NCBI RefSeq assembly: GCF_002102255.1
Contig: NZ_LQPH01000144.1
Location: 1 to 64,000, forward strand
DNA: 64,000 bases
Origin: Mycobacterium nebraskense
Lineage (GTDB): Bacteria > Actinomycetota > Actinomycetes > Mycobacteriales > Mycobacteriaceae
Reading direction: 5' to 3'
Shown: positions 30,638-39,556 of the stretch, piece by piece
Layout of the letters: each line of letters begins with the position of its first letter
Numbering within the stretch: position 1 is the stretch's first letter
Program-made: the position numbers and the translations under genes
Notes under the pieces: model-generated
What the model saw: the letters and a program-made list of their open reading frames with translations, nothing else
The model's database searches: none
What the model was told of the DNA's origin: nothing

Positions 30638-31768
30638 GTGGCCAAGATGGGTGCTTTGTCGTTATCACCCGCCACCGAGTCACCGGCAATCGAGTCGGAA
30701 TGGCCAGGCACTGCGCACTTCAGCGAATGGCGCGCCAGTGTGCGGCAGGGTGTTCTCGCCCACCTCGCCGACTTCGTCGGGCCCCGGCGCTCCGAGTTGG
30801 ACGACACGCGTATCGATGCCGCCGGCGACATCTTGATGGCGTTCGCCTCCGGCGGCAAGTGCCTGCGATCGACCTTCGTGTACTTGGGATGGCTCTGCGG
30901 TGCAGCGCCCGGCGAGGCGGCGTTGCGGGCGGCGGCCAGTTTCGAGTTGCTGCACGTGTTTGCGCTGCTGCAAGACGATGTCATGGACGGTTCGACCGAA
31001 CGGCGGGGGCGCCCGTCGGCACACCTTCAATTCGCCCAATGGCACCGCGAGCGCGGGTTATCCGGCTCGTCACGGCGGTTCGGTGAATCGGCCGCAATCC
31101 TGCTGGGTGACCTCTGCCTGATCTGGTCCGAGCAGATGCTGCGCGAGAGCGGAGTCGAACCCAGGCGCTTGTACCAGGCGTGGCCCCGCTACGACACGAT
31201 GCGCACCGAGCTGGCGGTGGGTCAGTTCGCGGACCTGACGAGCGATGTCCGGCACATGCCGTCGCTGGAGTCCGTGCTGGACGTGGCGCGGCGCAAGTCG
31301 GGCAACTACACCGTGCGGCGACCGTTGGAAATCGGCGCGGCGATGTCCGATTGCGACGATCGAACTGTGACACAGCTCGGCCGGTACGGCGCCGCCGTCG
31401 GAGAAGCGTTCCAGCTTCGCGACGACGTGCTCGGGGTGTTCGGCTCGCCGGCGATCACGGGGAAGCCGTGTGCCGGAGATCTGCTGGAGCGCAAGGCAAC
31501 CAGCCTCGTGGTGACCGCTCACCAGCTGGCCGATCCGACGACCCGCGCCGAACTGACAGAATTGATGAACGGCCATGTCCTCGACGACGACGCGGTTGAC
31601 CGGTGGAAAGCGTTGATCGTCGCGACCGGGGCCGTCGAGATGATCGAGGAGATGATCAGCGACCGGGTGGCGTCCGCGCGCGAACACCTTGGCGACACCT
31701 CGATCGACGAGCCCGTCCGCGCAGCGCTGGGCGAAATGGCGGCCGCCTGTGCGGATCGCGCCCAATGA
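30638..31768 (+). CDS. crtE: Geranylgeranyl diphosphate synthase
   Basis: A 376-residue trans-polyprenyl synthase supplying GGPP for carotenoids. The first Asp-rich motif is DDVMD (113-117); the second is DDVLG (262-266), the less acidic form found in actinobacterial GGPP synthases. The GTG at 30638 follows an AGGAGGG ribosome-binding site, which rules out the longer upstream frame; an ATG three codons in is an alternative. First gene of a nine-gene run with overlaps or very short gaps. Confidence 0.93.
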   Translation: MAKMGALSLSPATESPAIESEWPGTAHFSEWRASVRQGVLAHLADFVGPRRSELDDTRIDAAGDILMAFASGGKCLRSTFVYLGWLCGAAPGEAALRAAASFELLHVFALLQDDVMDGSTERRGRPSAHLQFAQWHRERGLSGSSRRFGESAAILLGDLCLIWSEQMLRESGVEPRRLYQAWPRYDTMRTELAVGQFADLTSDVRHMPSLESVLDVARRKSGNYTVRRPLEIGAAMSDCDDRTVTQLGRYGAAVGEAFQLRDDVLGVFGSPAITGKPCAGDLLERKATSLVVTAHQLADPTTRAELTELMNGHVLDDDAVDRWKALIVATGAVEMIEEMISDRVASAREHLGDTSIDEPVRAALGEMAAACADRAQ

Positions 31769-31795
31769 GTGCCACAAGTTTGGGAGCATGCTGAC

Positions 31796-33328
31796 ATGCG
31801 GACCGTCGAAGGACGCAGCGAGCACGTGGTGGTGATCGGCGCCGGCCTGGCGGGACTCTCCGCCGCCTTGCATCTGGCCGGCCGGGGGCGCGCGGTCACG
31901 GTGGTCGAGCGCCACCCATGGCCGGGCGGACGCGCCGGCCGACTCGACATCGACGGGTATCGCATCGACACCGGGCCGACGGTGCTGACGATGCCGGACA
32001 TCATCGACGAGACTTTTGCGGCCGTGGGCCACAGCCGGTCGGGCCGGCTGGACCTGCTGCCGCTCGATCCGGCCTACCGGGCGGTGTTCGCCGACGGCAG
32101 TGCGCTCGACGTGCACACCGACCCGGACCGGATGACAACCGCCATTGAGGAGTTCGCTGGCTTCGGGCAGGCAGCGGGCTACCGGCGGCTGCGCGAGTGG
32201 CTGAAGCGGTTGTACCGGATCGAATTCGACGGATTCATCGCCGCCAATTTCGATTCCCCGCTGTCATTGCTCACGCCGCAATTGGCGCGCCTGGCCGCGA
32301 TCGGCGGATTCCGCAAGTGGGATCGCATGGTCAAGCGCCACCTCAGCGATCCCCGGCTGCAGCGGGTGTTCACGTTTCAATCGCTGTACGCCGGCGTGGC
32401 GCCGCGAAACGCTCTGGCCGTGTACGCGGTCATCGCCTACATGGACACCATCGCGGGGGTATTCTTTCCGCGCGGCGGCGTTCGCGCGCTCCCCGACGCG
32501 CTGGCCGCGGCGGCGGTCGATGCCGGGGTTCAGTTCCATTACGACGCCACGGTCACCGGGCTCGACCGCGTCGGCGGGCGGGTCAGCGCCGTGCGAACGG
32601 ATCGCCTGGACCCCATCGCCTGCGACGCGGTGGTGCTGACCACCGAACTGCCCCAGACCTACGAATTATTGGGCCGCACACCGCGCCGGCCCGTGCGGCT
32701 GCGGCCGGCACCGTCGGCGGTCGTGGCTCATCTGGGCTGTCGCCGGGTTCCGTCCGACACGGCGCATCACACCATCCTGTTCGGCGAGTCCTGGGATCAG
32801 ACCTTCACCGACATCATCGGTGATGGACGGCTGATGCAGGATCCGTCGCTGCTGGTCACCCGCCCTACGGCGAGCGACCCGACGCTCGCCCCGGACGGGC
32901 ATGACCTGCTGTACGTGCTCGCGCCGGCGCCGAACCTGGATCGCGGGACGATCGACTGGGGCAGTGTGGGCGCCCCGTACGTCGACAACCTCATCGACGA
33001 CGTCGCGGCGCGGCTGCTGCCCGGGTTGCCCGACAACGCAACGGTATTGGACATCGTCACGCCCGCCGACTGGGCGCGTCAGGGCATGGCCGCGGGCAGC
33101 CCCTTTGCGCTGGCCCACACCTTCGGGCAGACGGGTCCGTTCCGGCCGGCCAACATGGTGCGCGGCATCGACAACGCGGTGCTCGCCGGGTCGTCGACGG
33201 TGCCGGGCGTCGGTGTCCCCACCACGCTGATCTCGGGCCGGCTGGCCGCCGACCGCATCACCGGCCCCCGTGCCGGCCGAGCCAACCGGATGGCGACGCA
33301 CCACGACATGGGAGCCGGACTGACATGA
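31796..33328 (+). CDS. crtI: Phytoene desaturase CrtI
   Basis: A 510-residue FAD enzyme that converts phytoene to lycopene in four desaturations. N-terminal dinucleotide-binding motif VVIGAGLAGLSAALHLAGRG is seen at about residues 11-30, then PGGRAG, and the C-terminal carotenoid-dehydrogenase signature around AGSSTVPGVGVPTTLISG (about 460-478). The ATG at 31796 follows GGGAG. The stop overlaps crtB by 4 bp. Confidence 0.95.
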   Translation: MRTVEGRSEHVVVIGAGLAGLSAALHLAGRGRAVTVVERHPWPGGRAGRLDIDGYRIDTGPTVLTMPDIIDETFAAVGHSRSGRLDLLPLDPAYRAVFADGSALDVHTDPDRMTTAIEEFAGFGQAAGYRRLREWLKRLYRIEFDGFIAANFDSPLSLLTPQLARLAAIGGFRKWDRMVKRHLSDPRLQRVFTFQSLYAGVAPRNALAVYAVIAYMDTIAGVFFPRGGVRALPDALAAAAVDAGVQFHYDATVTGLDRVGGRVSAVRTDRLDPIACDAVVLTTELPQTYELLGRTPRRPVRLRPAPSAVVAHLGCRRVPSDTAHHTILFGESWDQTFTDIIGDGRLMQDPSLLVTRPTASDPTLAPDGHDLLYVLAPAPNLDRGTIDWGSVGAPYVDNLIDDVAARLLPGLPDNATVLDIVTPADWARQGMAAGSPFALAHTFGQTGPFRPANMVRGIDNAVLAGSSTVPGVGVPTTLISGRLAADRITGPRAGRANRMATHHDMGAGLT

Positions 33329-34281
33329 TCCGCAGCGAGTTGGACGCGGCCGGAATCGACGATCCCCGGCTGCGCGAGGGGTATCGGCGCTGCCGCGAAC
33401 TCAATGCCGCGCACGGCCGCACCTTCTTTCTGGCCACCCGGCTACTGGCGCCCGACCAACGGCCGGCGGTGCACGCCCTCTACGGTTTCGCGCGCCACGC
33501 CGATGACATCCTCGACGACCTGGACCCGCAGCTGCGCACCGACGTTCGCGCCCAGCGGCTACAGCAATTGGCCGACCGGTTCTTTGCCGGCGGGGACCAC
33601 CTCGACGATCCCGTGCTCGCCGCGGTCACCCACACCGCGCGCCGGTACCGGATCGGCACCGAGTTGTTCGATGACTTCCTGGCGTCGATGCGGATGGATC
33701 TCACGGTCACCGACTATCCCGACCGCAAGGCACTCAACCTCTACATGCGGGGATCCGCCGAAGCCATTGGTTTGCAAGTGCTTCCGGTGCTGGGCACCGT
33801 GGTGCCGGTCGAGGAGGCCGCACCCTACGCCGCCGCGCTGGGCAGGGCGTTTCAGCTCACCAACTTCCTGCGCGATATCGACGAAGACCTGCTGCGGCAA
33901 CGGGTCTACCTGCCGGCCGACGAACTCGCCGCCCACGGAGTCGACCGCGAGCTGTTGACCTGGTGTCACCAGCACCGCCGCACCGACCCGCGGGTCCGAG
34001 AGGCGCTGGCCGCTCAGCACGAAATCACCCGGGAAACTTACCGTTTCGCCGCTGCCGGCATCACCATGCTCAGCCCCCGCTCACAACCGTGCGTGGCCAC
34101 CGCGGCGGCGCTGTACTCGGAAATCCTGGACCGCATCGAAGAAAGCGACTTCGCGGTGTTCACTCACCGGGCCACGGTCGGCAGAGCCCGACGACTGCAG
34201 GTCGCCGGCATCGGGCTGCTACGGTCGTGGCGGGCGCGCAATAGCCCGCCCGGCGTTTCCGATTCCCCGGGGGCCGCATGA
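33325..34281 (+). CDS. crtB: Phytoene synthase CrtB
   Basis: A 318-residue head-to-head prenyl synthase joining two GGPP into phytoene. The Asp-rich motif HADDILDD (58-65) and the second motif NFLRDIDED (about 186-194) are present. Overlaps crtI and crtYc by 4 bp each. crtB mutants of photochromogenic mycobacteria lose pigment, consistent with a central role here. Confidence 0.96.
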   Translation: MIRSELDAAGIDDPRLREGYRRCRELNAAHGRTFFLATRLLAPDQRPAVHALYGFARHADDILDDLDPQLRTDVRAQRLQQLADRFFAGGDHLDDPVLAAVTHTARRYRIGTELFDDFLASMRMDLTVTDYPDRKALNLYMRGSAEAIGLQVLPVLGTVVPVEEAAPYAAALGRAFQLTNFLRDIDEDLLRQRVYLPADELAAHGVDRELLTWCHQHRRTDPRVREALAAQHEITRETYRFAAAGITMLSPRSQPCVATAAALYSEILDRIEESDFAVFTHRATVGRARRLQVAGIGLLRSWRARNSPPGVSDSPGAA

Positions 34282-34601
34282 CGGATCGGTGGCAATATCT
34301 TCTGGTCCTGGCCGCATGCCTGGCGATCACCGCGCCCCTGGAGACGTTCGGTCCCGGTGTCTACCGGCAGTGGCGGCGGCTCGTGAGGGCGGTCTTCCCG
34401 GTGGCCGCGGTGTTCCTGCTCTGGGACGAGATAGCCATCGCCGCGCACGTGTGGACGTACAACGGCGCCTACATCACCGGCCTGAACATCCCGTTCCGGG
34501 TGCCGATCGAAGAAGTGCTGTTCTTCATCGTCATCCCGATATGCGCGCTCCTGACCTACAACGCCGTGAGCACCATCCTGGAGAGGGTCAACCGCCGATG
34601 A
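34278..34601 (+). CDS. crtYc: Lycopene beta-cyclase subunit CrtYc
   Basis: A 107-residue membrane protein with three hydrophobic segments and the conserved PIEEVLFF motif (about 76-83). One half of the heterodimeric actinobacterial lycopene cyclase, which forms beta-ionone rings. ATGA overlap with crtYd. Confidence 0.93.
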   Translation: MTDRWQYLLVLAACLAITAPLETFGPGVYRQWRRLVRAVFPVAAVFLLWDEIAIAAHVWTYNGAYITGLNIPFRVPIEEVLFFIVIPICALLTYNAVSTILERVNRR

Positions 34602-34909
34602 CCGGCCTGGGTTACACCGTGCCAGCCGCGGCGGCGGTATTGGCCGTCTGCGCACTGGAATTGGCGGTGTTGCGGACCGGGCTCTTCCGACGCCGGGCCT
34701 ACTGGCTGTCGATGCTGATCGTGCTCGGGTTCCAGGTCCCCGTCGATGGCTGGCTGACCAAACTCAGCTCCCCCATCGTCAGTTACAACCCTCGCCAGAT
34801 CAGCGGCCTGCGCTTCCCATTCGACATCCCGGTCGAGGATTTCCTGTTCGGCTTCGCGCTGGCCACCGCGGTGCTGCTGGGATGGGAACGCCAACGTGCG
34901 CGTCGGTGA
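34598..34909 (+). CDS. crtYd: Lycopene beta-cyclase subunit CrtYd
   Basis: A 103-residue membrane protein, the second half of the cyclase, with three hydrophobic segments and the matching PVEDFLFG motif (about 79-86). Together with CrtYc it should give beta-carotene. It overlaps the methyltransferase gene by 14 bp. Confidence 0.92.
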   Translation: MTGLGYTVPAAAAVLAVCALELAVLRTGLFRRRAYWLSMLIVLGFQVPVDGWLTKLSSPIVSYNPRQISGLRFPFDIPVEDFLFGFALATAVLLGWERQRARR

Positions 34910-35621
34910 AGCCGGTCCCACCCCCGGCCAGTTGTCAGCCGCGTTCGACGCGGGGGCGACGGCCTACGACCGGCTGGTGGGCTCCAGCCCCGGCTACCAC
35001 CAGCAACTGCTCCTGTCCGCCCGCCGCATGCGAATCCGCGACCGCGGCAAGGGCTTACGGCTGCTCGACGCCGGGTGCGGCACCGGTGCGTCGACGGCCG
35101 CGCTGCTGGCCGTCGCCCCGGAGGCCGACATCGTTGCCGTCGACGCGTCGCGGGGCATGCTCGACGCGGCGGCCGCGAAGGACTGGCCCGCCTCGGTGCG
35201 GTTCGTACACACCCCCGTCGAGCAGCTGTCAGAGCACGGCATCACCGGACCGTTCGACGGAATCCTGGCCGCCTACCTGATCCGCAACCTCGCCGACCGG
35301 GACGACCAATTGCGGAAACTCCGGATGCTGCTGCGACCCGGCGCCACCCTGGCGGTGCACGAATACTCGGTGCGCGACTCCCGGGCCGCCACCCTCATCT
35401 GGAACGCCGTGTGCTGGGGCATCATCATTCCCGCCGGGTGGTGGCGCACCCGTGACACGGCGCTGTACCGCTACCTGTGGCGCAGCGTGCTGGAGTTCGA
35501 CGGCGCAGCACGATTCCGGGCCCGCCTCGCCGATGCGGGCTTCACCGCCGTGCACAGCGAGACGATGCCCGGCTGGGAGGCCAATATCGTGCACACGTTC
35601 CTGGCGGACGCGCCGCCATGA
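34896..35621 (+). CDS. SAM methyltransferase in the carotenoid operon (CrtT-like)
   Basis: The 241-residue UbiE-like class I methyltransferase has SAM motif I LLDAGCGTGASTA (about 50-62) and motif II IVAVDASRGML. A methyltransferase-like gene (crtT) also lies beside crtU in Streptomyces carotenoid clusters. Its substrate is not established, and isorenieratene formation by CrtU does not need an added methyl group. The GTG at 34896 overlaps crtYd; the stop overlaps crtU by 4 bp. Confidence 0.85.
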   Translation: MRVGEAGPTPGQLSAAFDAGATAYDRLVGSSPGYHQQLLLSARRMRIRDRGKGLRLLDAGCGTGASTAALLAVAPEADIVAVDASRGMLDAAAAKDWPASVRFVHTPVEQLSEHGITGPFDGILAAYLIRNLADRDDQLRKLRMLLRPGATLAVHEYSVRDSRAATLIWNAVCWGIIIPAGWWRTRDTALYRYLWRSVLEFDGAARFRARLADAGFTAVHSETMPGWEANIVHTFLADAPP

Positions 35622-37165
35622 CCGCCACCGGAACTGCTCACCGTACCGATCGTCGACGCGAAACACTGCCCGCGCCAACCGGATTGCCGGATGCCGGCGC
35701 GCTGCCTTCGCGACCCCGGGTGGTCGTCGTGGGCGGCGGCATCGCGGGGCTGACCGCCGCCACCGGGCTGGCCGAACGGGGCGTCGCCGTCGAGGTGATC
35801 GAGCGCGAACACTACCTCGGCGGCCGGGTGGGCGGCTGGACCGAGCACCACGACGGGGCCGACCTCGCGATGAATCGCGGCTTCCACGCGTTCTTCCGGC
35901 AGTACTACAACCTGCGGGCCCTGCTCGGCCGCATCGATCCGAAGCTGCGGATGCTCACGCCCGTCGACGACTATCCGCTCATCGACGGGGCGGGCCGGCG
36001 CGACACCTTCCGGGGACTGCCGCGCACCCCGCCCTGGAACGCGGTGGCCTTCGCCGCGCGCAGCCCGACCTTCCGGCTTCGCGACTTCCTTCAGATCGAC
36101 GCTCGCGCGGCCGCGCCGCTCGCCGCCGTTTCGGTGCCCGACATCTATGAGCGCCTCGACCACTTCGACGCCGCGACCTTCCTGAAGAGCATCCGATTTC
36201 CAGAGGCGGCAAGGCATCTGGCGTTTGAAGTGTTCTCCCGCAGCTTCTTCGCCGACCCCTCGAAGCTTTCCGCAGCCGAGTTGGCGACCATGTTCCACAT
36301 CTACTTCCTCGGGTCGTCCGAAGGCCTCATCTTCGACGTCCCCACGTCGAACTACGACAGCGCCCTCTGGCAGCCGCTGCGGCGATACCTCGAGGCGCGC
36401 GACGTGCGCTTCCGGCTCGGCACGGGTGCGTCGTGTATCGAGACGGGGCCGACGAAGACGTTCCGGGTGCACACCGATTCGGGCGGCCACGTGGAGGCGG
36501 ACGCCGTGGTGCTGGCCACCGATGTGGCCGGCCTCCAGCGCGTCGTCGGCGCATCCACCGGCCTGGTCAACGACGACTGGCGCGCACAGATCGCGCAGTT
36601 GCGCACCGCGCCGCCGTTCGCGGTGCATCGGTTGTGGCTCGATCGGCCCGTCGCCGCCCGGCGGCCGGCTTTCCTGGGCACGGCGGGCCACGAGCCACTG
36701 GACAACATCAGCGTGTTGGAGCGCTACGAACGCGAGGCCGCCGAGTGGTCACGCGCGCACCATGGGTCCGTCGTCGAGTTGCACTCCTACGCCCTCGACG
36801 CCGCGCCGTCGCGCGCGGCCGCGCTGCGCAGACTGCACAAGGTGTATCCGGAAACCGCTGCGGCGCAAGTCGTTTGCGAACGGCTGCTGCATCGCAGCGA
36901 TTGCCCGCTGTTCGCGCCCGGGTCCTATGCGCACCGCCCCGCGGTGGTCACGCCGCAGCCCGGCCTGCTGCTGGCCGGCGACGCCATCCGCATCGACTTG
37001 CCCGTTGCACTCATGGAGCGCGCCGCCACCACGGGTTGGTGCGCCGCGAACCATTTGCTGAGAGGATGGGGACTGGCCGGGCACCCGTTGGTCACCGTAC
37101 CAACCCGAGGCCGGTCACCCCTGCTGCGCTGGCTCGCCACCCGCGAAGGACCTGCCCGACGATGA
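35618..37165 (+). CDS. crtU: Beta-carotene desaturase/methyltransferase CrtU (isorenieratene synthase)
   Basis: A 515-residue FAD-dependent enzyme that desaturates the beta-ionone ring and shifts a methyl group to form an aromatic phi-ring. Dinucleotide-binding motif VVVGGGIAGLTAATGLAERG is at about 36-55, followed by LGGRVGGW and NRGFHAFFRQYYNLR (about 86-100), typical of CrtU. The C-terminal LLLAGDAIRIDLPVALMERA segment closes the FAD site. Its presence predicts isorenieratene (leprotene) or a mono-aryl carotenoid rather than plain beta-carotene. Confidence 0.92.
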   Translation: MTATGTAHRTDRRRETLPAPTGLPDAGALPSRPRVVVVGGGIAGLTAATGLAERGVAVEVIEREHYLGGRVGGWTEHHDGADLAMNRGFHAFFRQYYNLRALLGRIDPKLRMLTPVDDYPLIDGAGRRDTFRGLPRTPPWNAVAFAARSPTFRLRDFLQIDARAAAPLAAVSVPDIYERLDHFDAATFLKSIRFPEAARHLAFEVFSRSFFADPSKLSAAELATMFHIYFLGSSEGLIFDVPTSNYDSALWQPLRRYLEARDVRFRLGTGASCIETGPTKTFRVHTDSGGHVEADAVVLATDVAGLQRVVGASTGLVNDDWRAQIAQLRTAPPFAVHRLWLDRPVAARRPAFLGTAGHEPLDNISVLERYEREAAEWSRAHHGSVVELHSYALDAAPSRAAALRRLHKVYPETAAAQVVCERLLHRSDCPLFAPGSYAHRPAVVTPQPGLLLAGDAIRIDLPVALMERAATTGWCAANHLLRGWGLAGHPLVTVPTRGRSPLLRWLATREGPARR

Positions 37166-38172
37166 ATATCCGCGAACAACTGCAACACCTGCGGCCGGCC
37201 GCGAGGCCCAAAGACTGGCCCCTGCAGGTGATCCCGCGTACGTCATGGGCCGACCAGCGCCCGACCTACCGGGACGCACAACCCGCCATCATCGACGGCG
37301 CGCTGAAACGGGCCCAGCAGAAGCCCACCGGGAACTGGTTCGCGTTCGCCAGCAGCGTCGACGTGCGTTCCGGGCGGCCGTTCGGCGCGCGGGTCGCCGG
37401 AGTCGAGATCGTCGCCTGGCGCGACGGGGAACACCGGCTCTGTGTGGGACCCCGCAGTTGCCCCCACCTGGGGGCGGATCTGGCCACCGGGACGGTGCAC
37501 GGCGGCACCCTGATCTGCCGGTGGCACGGGCTGGCTCTGGACGGCCATGGACGTGAATTCGGCTGGAGCCCGTTGCCCAGTCACGACGATGGCACTCTGG
37601 TATGGGTGCGGCTCGACAAGGTGGGCGGGGAGACCCCGTTGGAGGAGCCGGTGATTCCCGCCCGACCGACCGGTGACACGCTGGCCGCGGTCGCGCGCAT
37701 GGCGGGCGTGTGCGAGCCTGCCGACATCATCGCCAATCGCCTCGACCCCTGGCACGGCGCATGGTTCCACCCGTACTCGTTCACCCGGCTCGAAGTCCTT
37801 ACCACGCCAACCGAACACGTCGATCGCTTTCTGGTGGCGGTGACCTTCCGGATGGGCCGCCTCGGCGTCCCCGTCGTCGCGGAATTCAGCTGCCCGGAGG
37901 CACGCACCATCGTGATGCGCATCGTGGACGGCGAGGGAACCGGCAGCACCGTCGAGACCCACGCCACCCCAATCGGTTCCGGCCCCGACGGGCATCCCCG
38001 CACCGCAGTGCTGGAAGCCACCATCGCGCATTCGGACCGTCCCGGGTTCAAGCGGGCGTCTCGGGCCGCGCCACTGATCACACCGCTCATGCGCCTCGCG
38101 GCCAACAGACTCTGGCGCGACGATCTCGCCTACGCCGAGCGCCGCTACCACGTGCGTGCCGGCCTCGGCTGA
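37162..38172 (+). CDS. Rieske-type non-haem iron oxygenase-like protein (DUF5914 type)
   Basis: A 336-residue protein with a Rieske [2Fe-2S] site C100-x-H102...C119-x2-H122. It also has a complete mononuclear-iron motif N192-x2-D195-x2-H198-x4-H203, the spacing of VanA-type Rieske oxygenases. It is the seventh overlapping gene after crtE, joined to crtU by ATGA. A ring hydroxylase or other oxidative tailoring enzyme for the aromatic carotenoid is the natural hypothesis. A separate reductase is not encoded nearby. The substrate is unproven. Confidence 0.87.
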   Translation: MNIREQLQHLRPAARPKDWPLQVIPRTSWADQRPTYRDAQPAIIDGALKRAQQKPTGNWFAFASSVDVRSGRPFGARVAGVEIVAWRDGEHRLCVGPRSCPHLGADLATGTVHGGTLICRWHGLALDGHGREFGWSPLPSHDDGTLVWVRLDKVGGETPLEEPVIPARPTGDTLAAVARMAGVCEPADIIANRLDPWHGAWFHPYSFTRLEVLTTPTEHVDRFLVAVTFRMGRLGVPVVAEFSCPEARTIVMRIVDGEGTGSTVETHATPIGSGPDGHPRTAVLEATIAHSDRPGFKRASRAAPLITPLMRLAANRLWRDDLAYAERRYHVRAGLG

Positions 38173-38182
38173 CGGCTCAGCC

Positions 38183-38617
38183 GTGCGGAAAGGTTACGTC
38201 GCCGCGGTCGTCGCGACGGTTGGCGTGCACCTCGCCTACCTGGCCTACGTACCGGCCGGCGGCTTCCTCGCCCTGCGCTGGCCACGCACCATCGCGCTGC
38301 ACCGGGCGGCCGTCGCGTGGGGCGCCGCCGTCATAGCGCTCAAGCTGCCTTGCCCATTGACAGAACTGGAAACGTGGGCGCGCCGCCGCGCCGACATGGA
38401 TCCCTTACCCACCACGGGATTCGTCGACCGTTACGTCGCGGGGCTTTTGGTCCCGTCCGGCCGTGTCGGTGTCGCACAGACATTCGCGTTCCTGTCGGCC
38501 GCCATTTCCTGGGGCGTGTTTGCGAGACGCGTCAGCCGCTCAGGCCGACCTGTGGCCGAGGCGCCACCACATCGGATTGACGCCGACGAGACTTGCGTTG
38601 CCACACCGCGCGAGTGA
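38183..38617 (+). CDS. DUF2784 membrane protein
   Basis: A 144-residue protein with about four hydrophobic segments and the DUF2784 signature (GGFLALRWPRTIALHRAAVAWGA, split around LRWPR; CPLTELETWARRRA; FVDRYVAGLLVP). The GTG at 38183 lies 10 bp after the Rieske gene, so it ends the operon. The family function is unknown; a membrane role in carotenoid handling is speculative. Confidence 0.8.
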   Translation: MRKGYVAAVVATVGVHLAYLAYVPAGGFLALRWPRTIALHRAAVAWGAAVIALKLPCPLTELETWARRRADMDPLPTTGFVDRYVAGLLVPSGRVGVAQTFAFLSAAISWGVFARRVSRSGRPVAEAPPHRIDADETCVATPRE

Positions 38618-38750
38618 CCGCCGAAAGCAGAACGGCCGACAGTATCAACGTCGGCCAGAGGGCCAACTGCGCAAGCCACACGTCTCGCTGCAGCCGCATC
38701 ACCTTGCGCCGACCGCGCCAAACACGCTGCGGTACCTCTTTGACAGTCAT
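38532..38750 (-). CDS. Possible small membrane protein
   Basis: A 72-residue frame with one strong hydrophobic segment (LALWPTLILSAVLLSAVTRAV, residues about 26-46 taken together) and basic flanks (RVWRGRRK before, WQRKSRRR after), as expected of a single-pass protein. It overlaps the 3' end of the DUF2784 gene on the opposite strand by 86 bp. No family is recognised. It could be chance coding in a high-GC context. Confidence 0.35.
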   Translation of the reverse strand: MTVKEVPQRVWRGRRKVMRLQRDVWLAQLALWPTLILSAVLLSAVTRAVWQRKSRRRQSDVVAPRPQVGLSG

Positions 38751-38852
38751 CGCACGCCGCATACCCCAGAGCGGGCGGATTAAACGGCAGGGCACGACCA
38801 TTTCGAGGCTTCCAACGGGTTTGGCTTATCGCGCCGGGGGCTAATCACCAGC

Positions 38853-39146
38853 ATGAGCACCGAGTCGCACATTCCCTCCGAGCCGTCATCTCGATCCTTC
38901 ACCCGTCTAGCGGCCGCGTGGTGGGCGCTGGTCGTCGGCCTGGTGATCCTCATTGTCCTTCTCATCTTTGTCGCGCAGAACACCGAACCGATAACCGCCC
39001 ACTTCCTGGGGTTCCACTGGAACCTGCCCGTGGGAGTGGGTTACCTGTTGGCAGCGGCGGCCGGCGCGACCACGACCGTCCTGGTCGGCGCTGCGCGGAT
39101 CATCCAGCTACGTCGGACCGCCAAGAAGCAGCTCGGGCCGCTTTGA
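38853..39146 (+). CDS. LapA/DUF1049 small membrane protein
   Basis: A 97-residue protein with two TM segments (VVGLVILIVLLIFVAQNT and VGYLLAAAAGATTTVLVGAA) separated by the conserved FLGFHWNLPVG stretch, then a basic cytoplasmic tail. This is the LapA-domain layout. The ribosome-binding site is weak. Function in mycobacteria is unknown. Confidence 0.8.
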   Translation: MSTESHIPSEPSSRSFTRLAAAWWALVVGLVILIVLLIFVAQNTEPITAHFLGFHWNLPVGVGYLLAAAAGATTTVLVGAARIIQLRRTAKKQLGPL

Positions 39147-39293
39147 TTTCCCGGGCCGGGGCGCGCACGCAAAGCCCTTGCTGGACAAGCCTTCACGAGT
39201 GAACCGCGATCGCGATACCCGCATCCTGAAATATCAAGTTGATCAACTGCTGAAGCCCAGCGGGGATGCCGCAGCGACCGGCGGGAGGAAACC

Positions 39294-39413
39294 ATGAGTC
39301 ACGACGGGGCGAGCGACGCCGTCGCGGAGGCGGTAGGCAAAGTCACCGAGGCATTCGAGAGCGCTTGGCGCTACTCGCTGATGAACTGGGGCCACGACCC
39401 GGTGACGTCCTGA
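39294..39413 (+). CDS. Small 39-residue protein
   Basis: An ATG with an excellent GGGAGGAAACC ribosome-binding site opens a 39-codon frame. The product starts MSHDGASDAVAEAVGKVTEA and ends NWGHDPVTS. The first half is a likely amphipathic helix. It resembles the start of longer actinobacterial proteins that begin similarly, so it may be a truncated relative or a true small protein. It lies 144 bp upstream of the second marR gene. Confidence 0.55.
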   Translation: MSHDGASDAVAEAVGKVTEAFESAWRYSLMNWGHDPVTS

Positions 39414-39556
39414 CCGCGCGGCGCGCGGAGCCGCCCGGGTCCGCGTATTCGTCGACCAATCGGGTACAAACGCGAGACACTTGCCGGGGTTCGCGGGCCG
39501 CGCGTGGAACTCGCCGATACGCTGGTCGGCGAATCTCCCAAGAAGGACACAGGTAA

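Noticed and set aside
39237-39248. AGTTGATCAACT palindrome upstream of the small ORF, considered as a fourth crt operator
   Set aside because: It lacks the TTAATGnTTAA core, and the CTGAAG to its right is not at the distance from the centre seen in operators 1-3.
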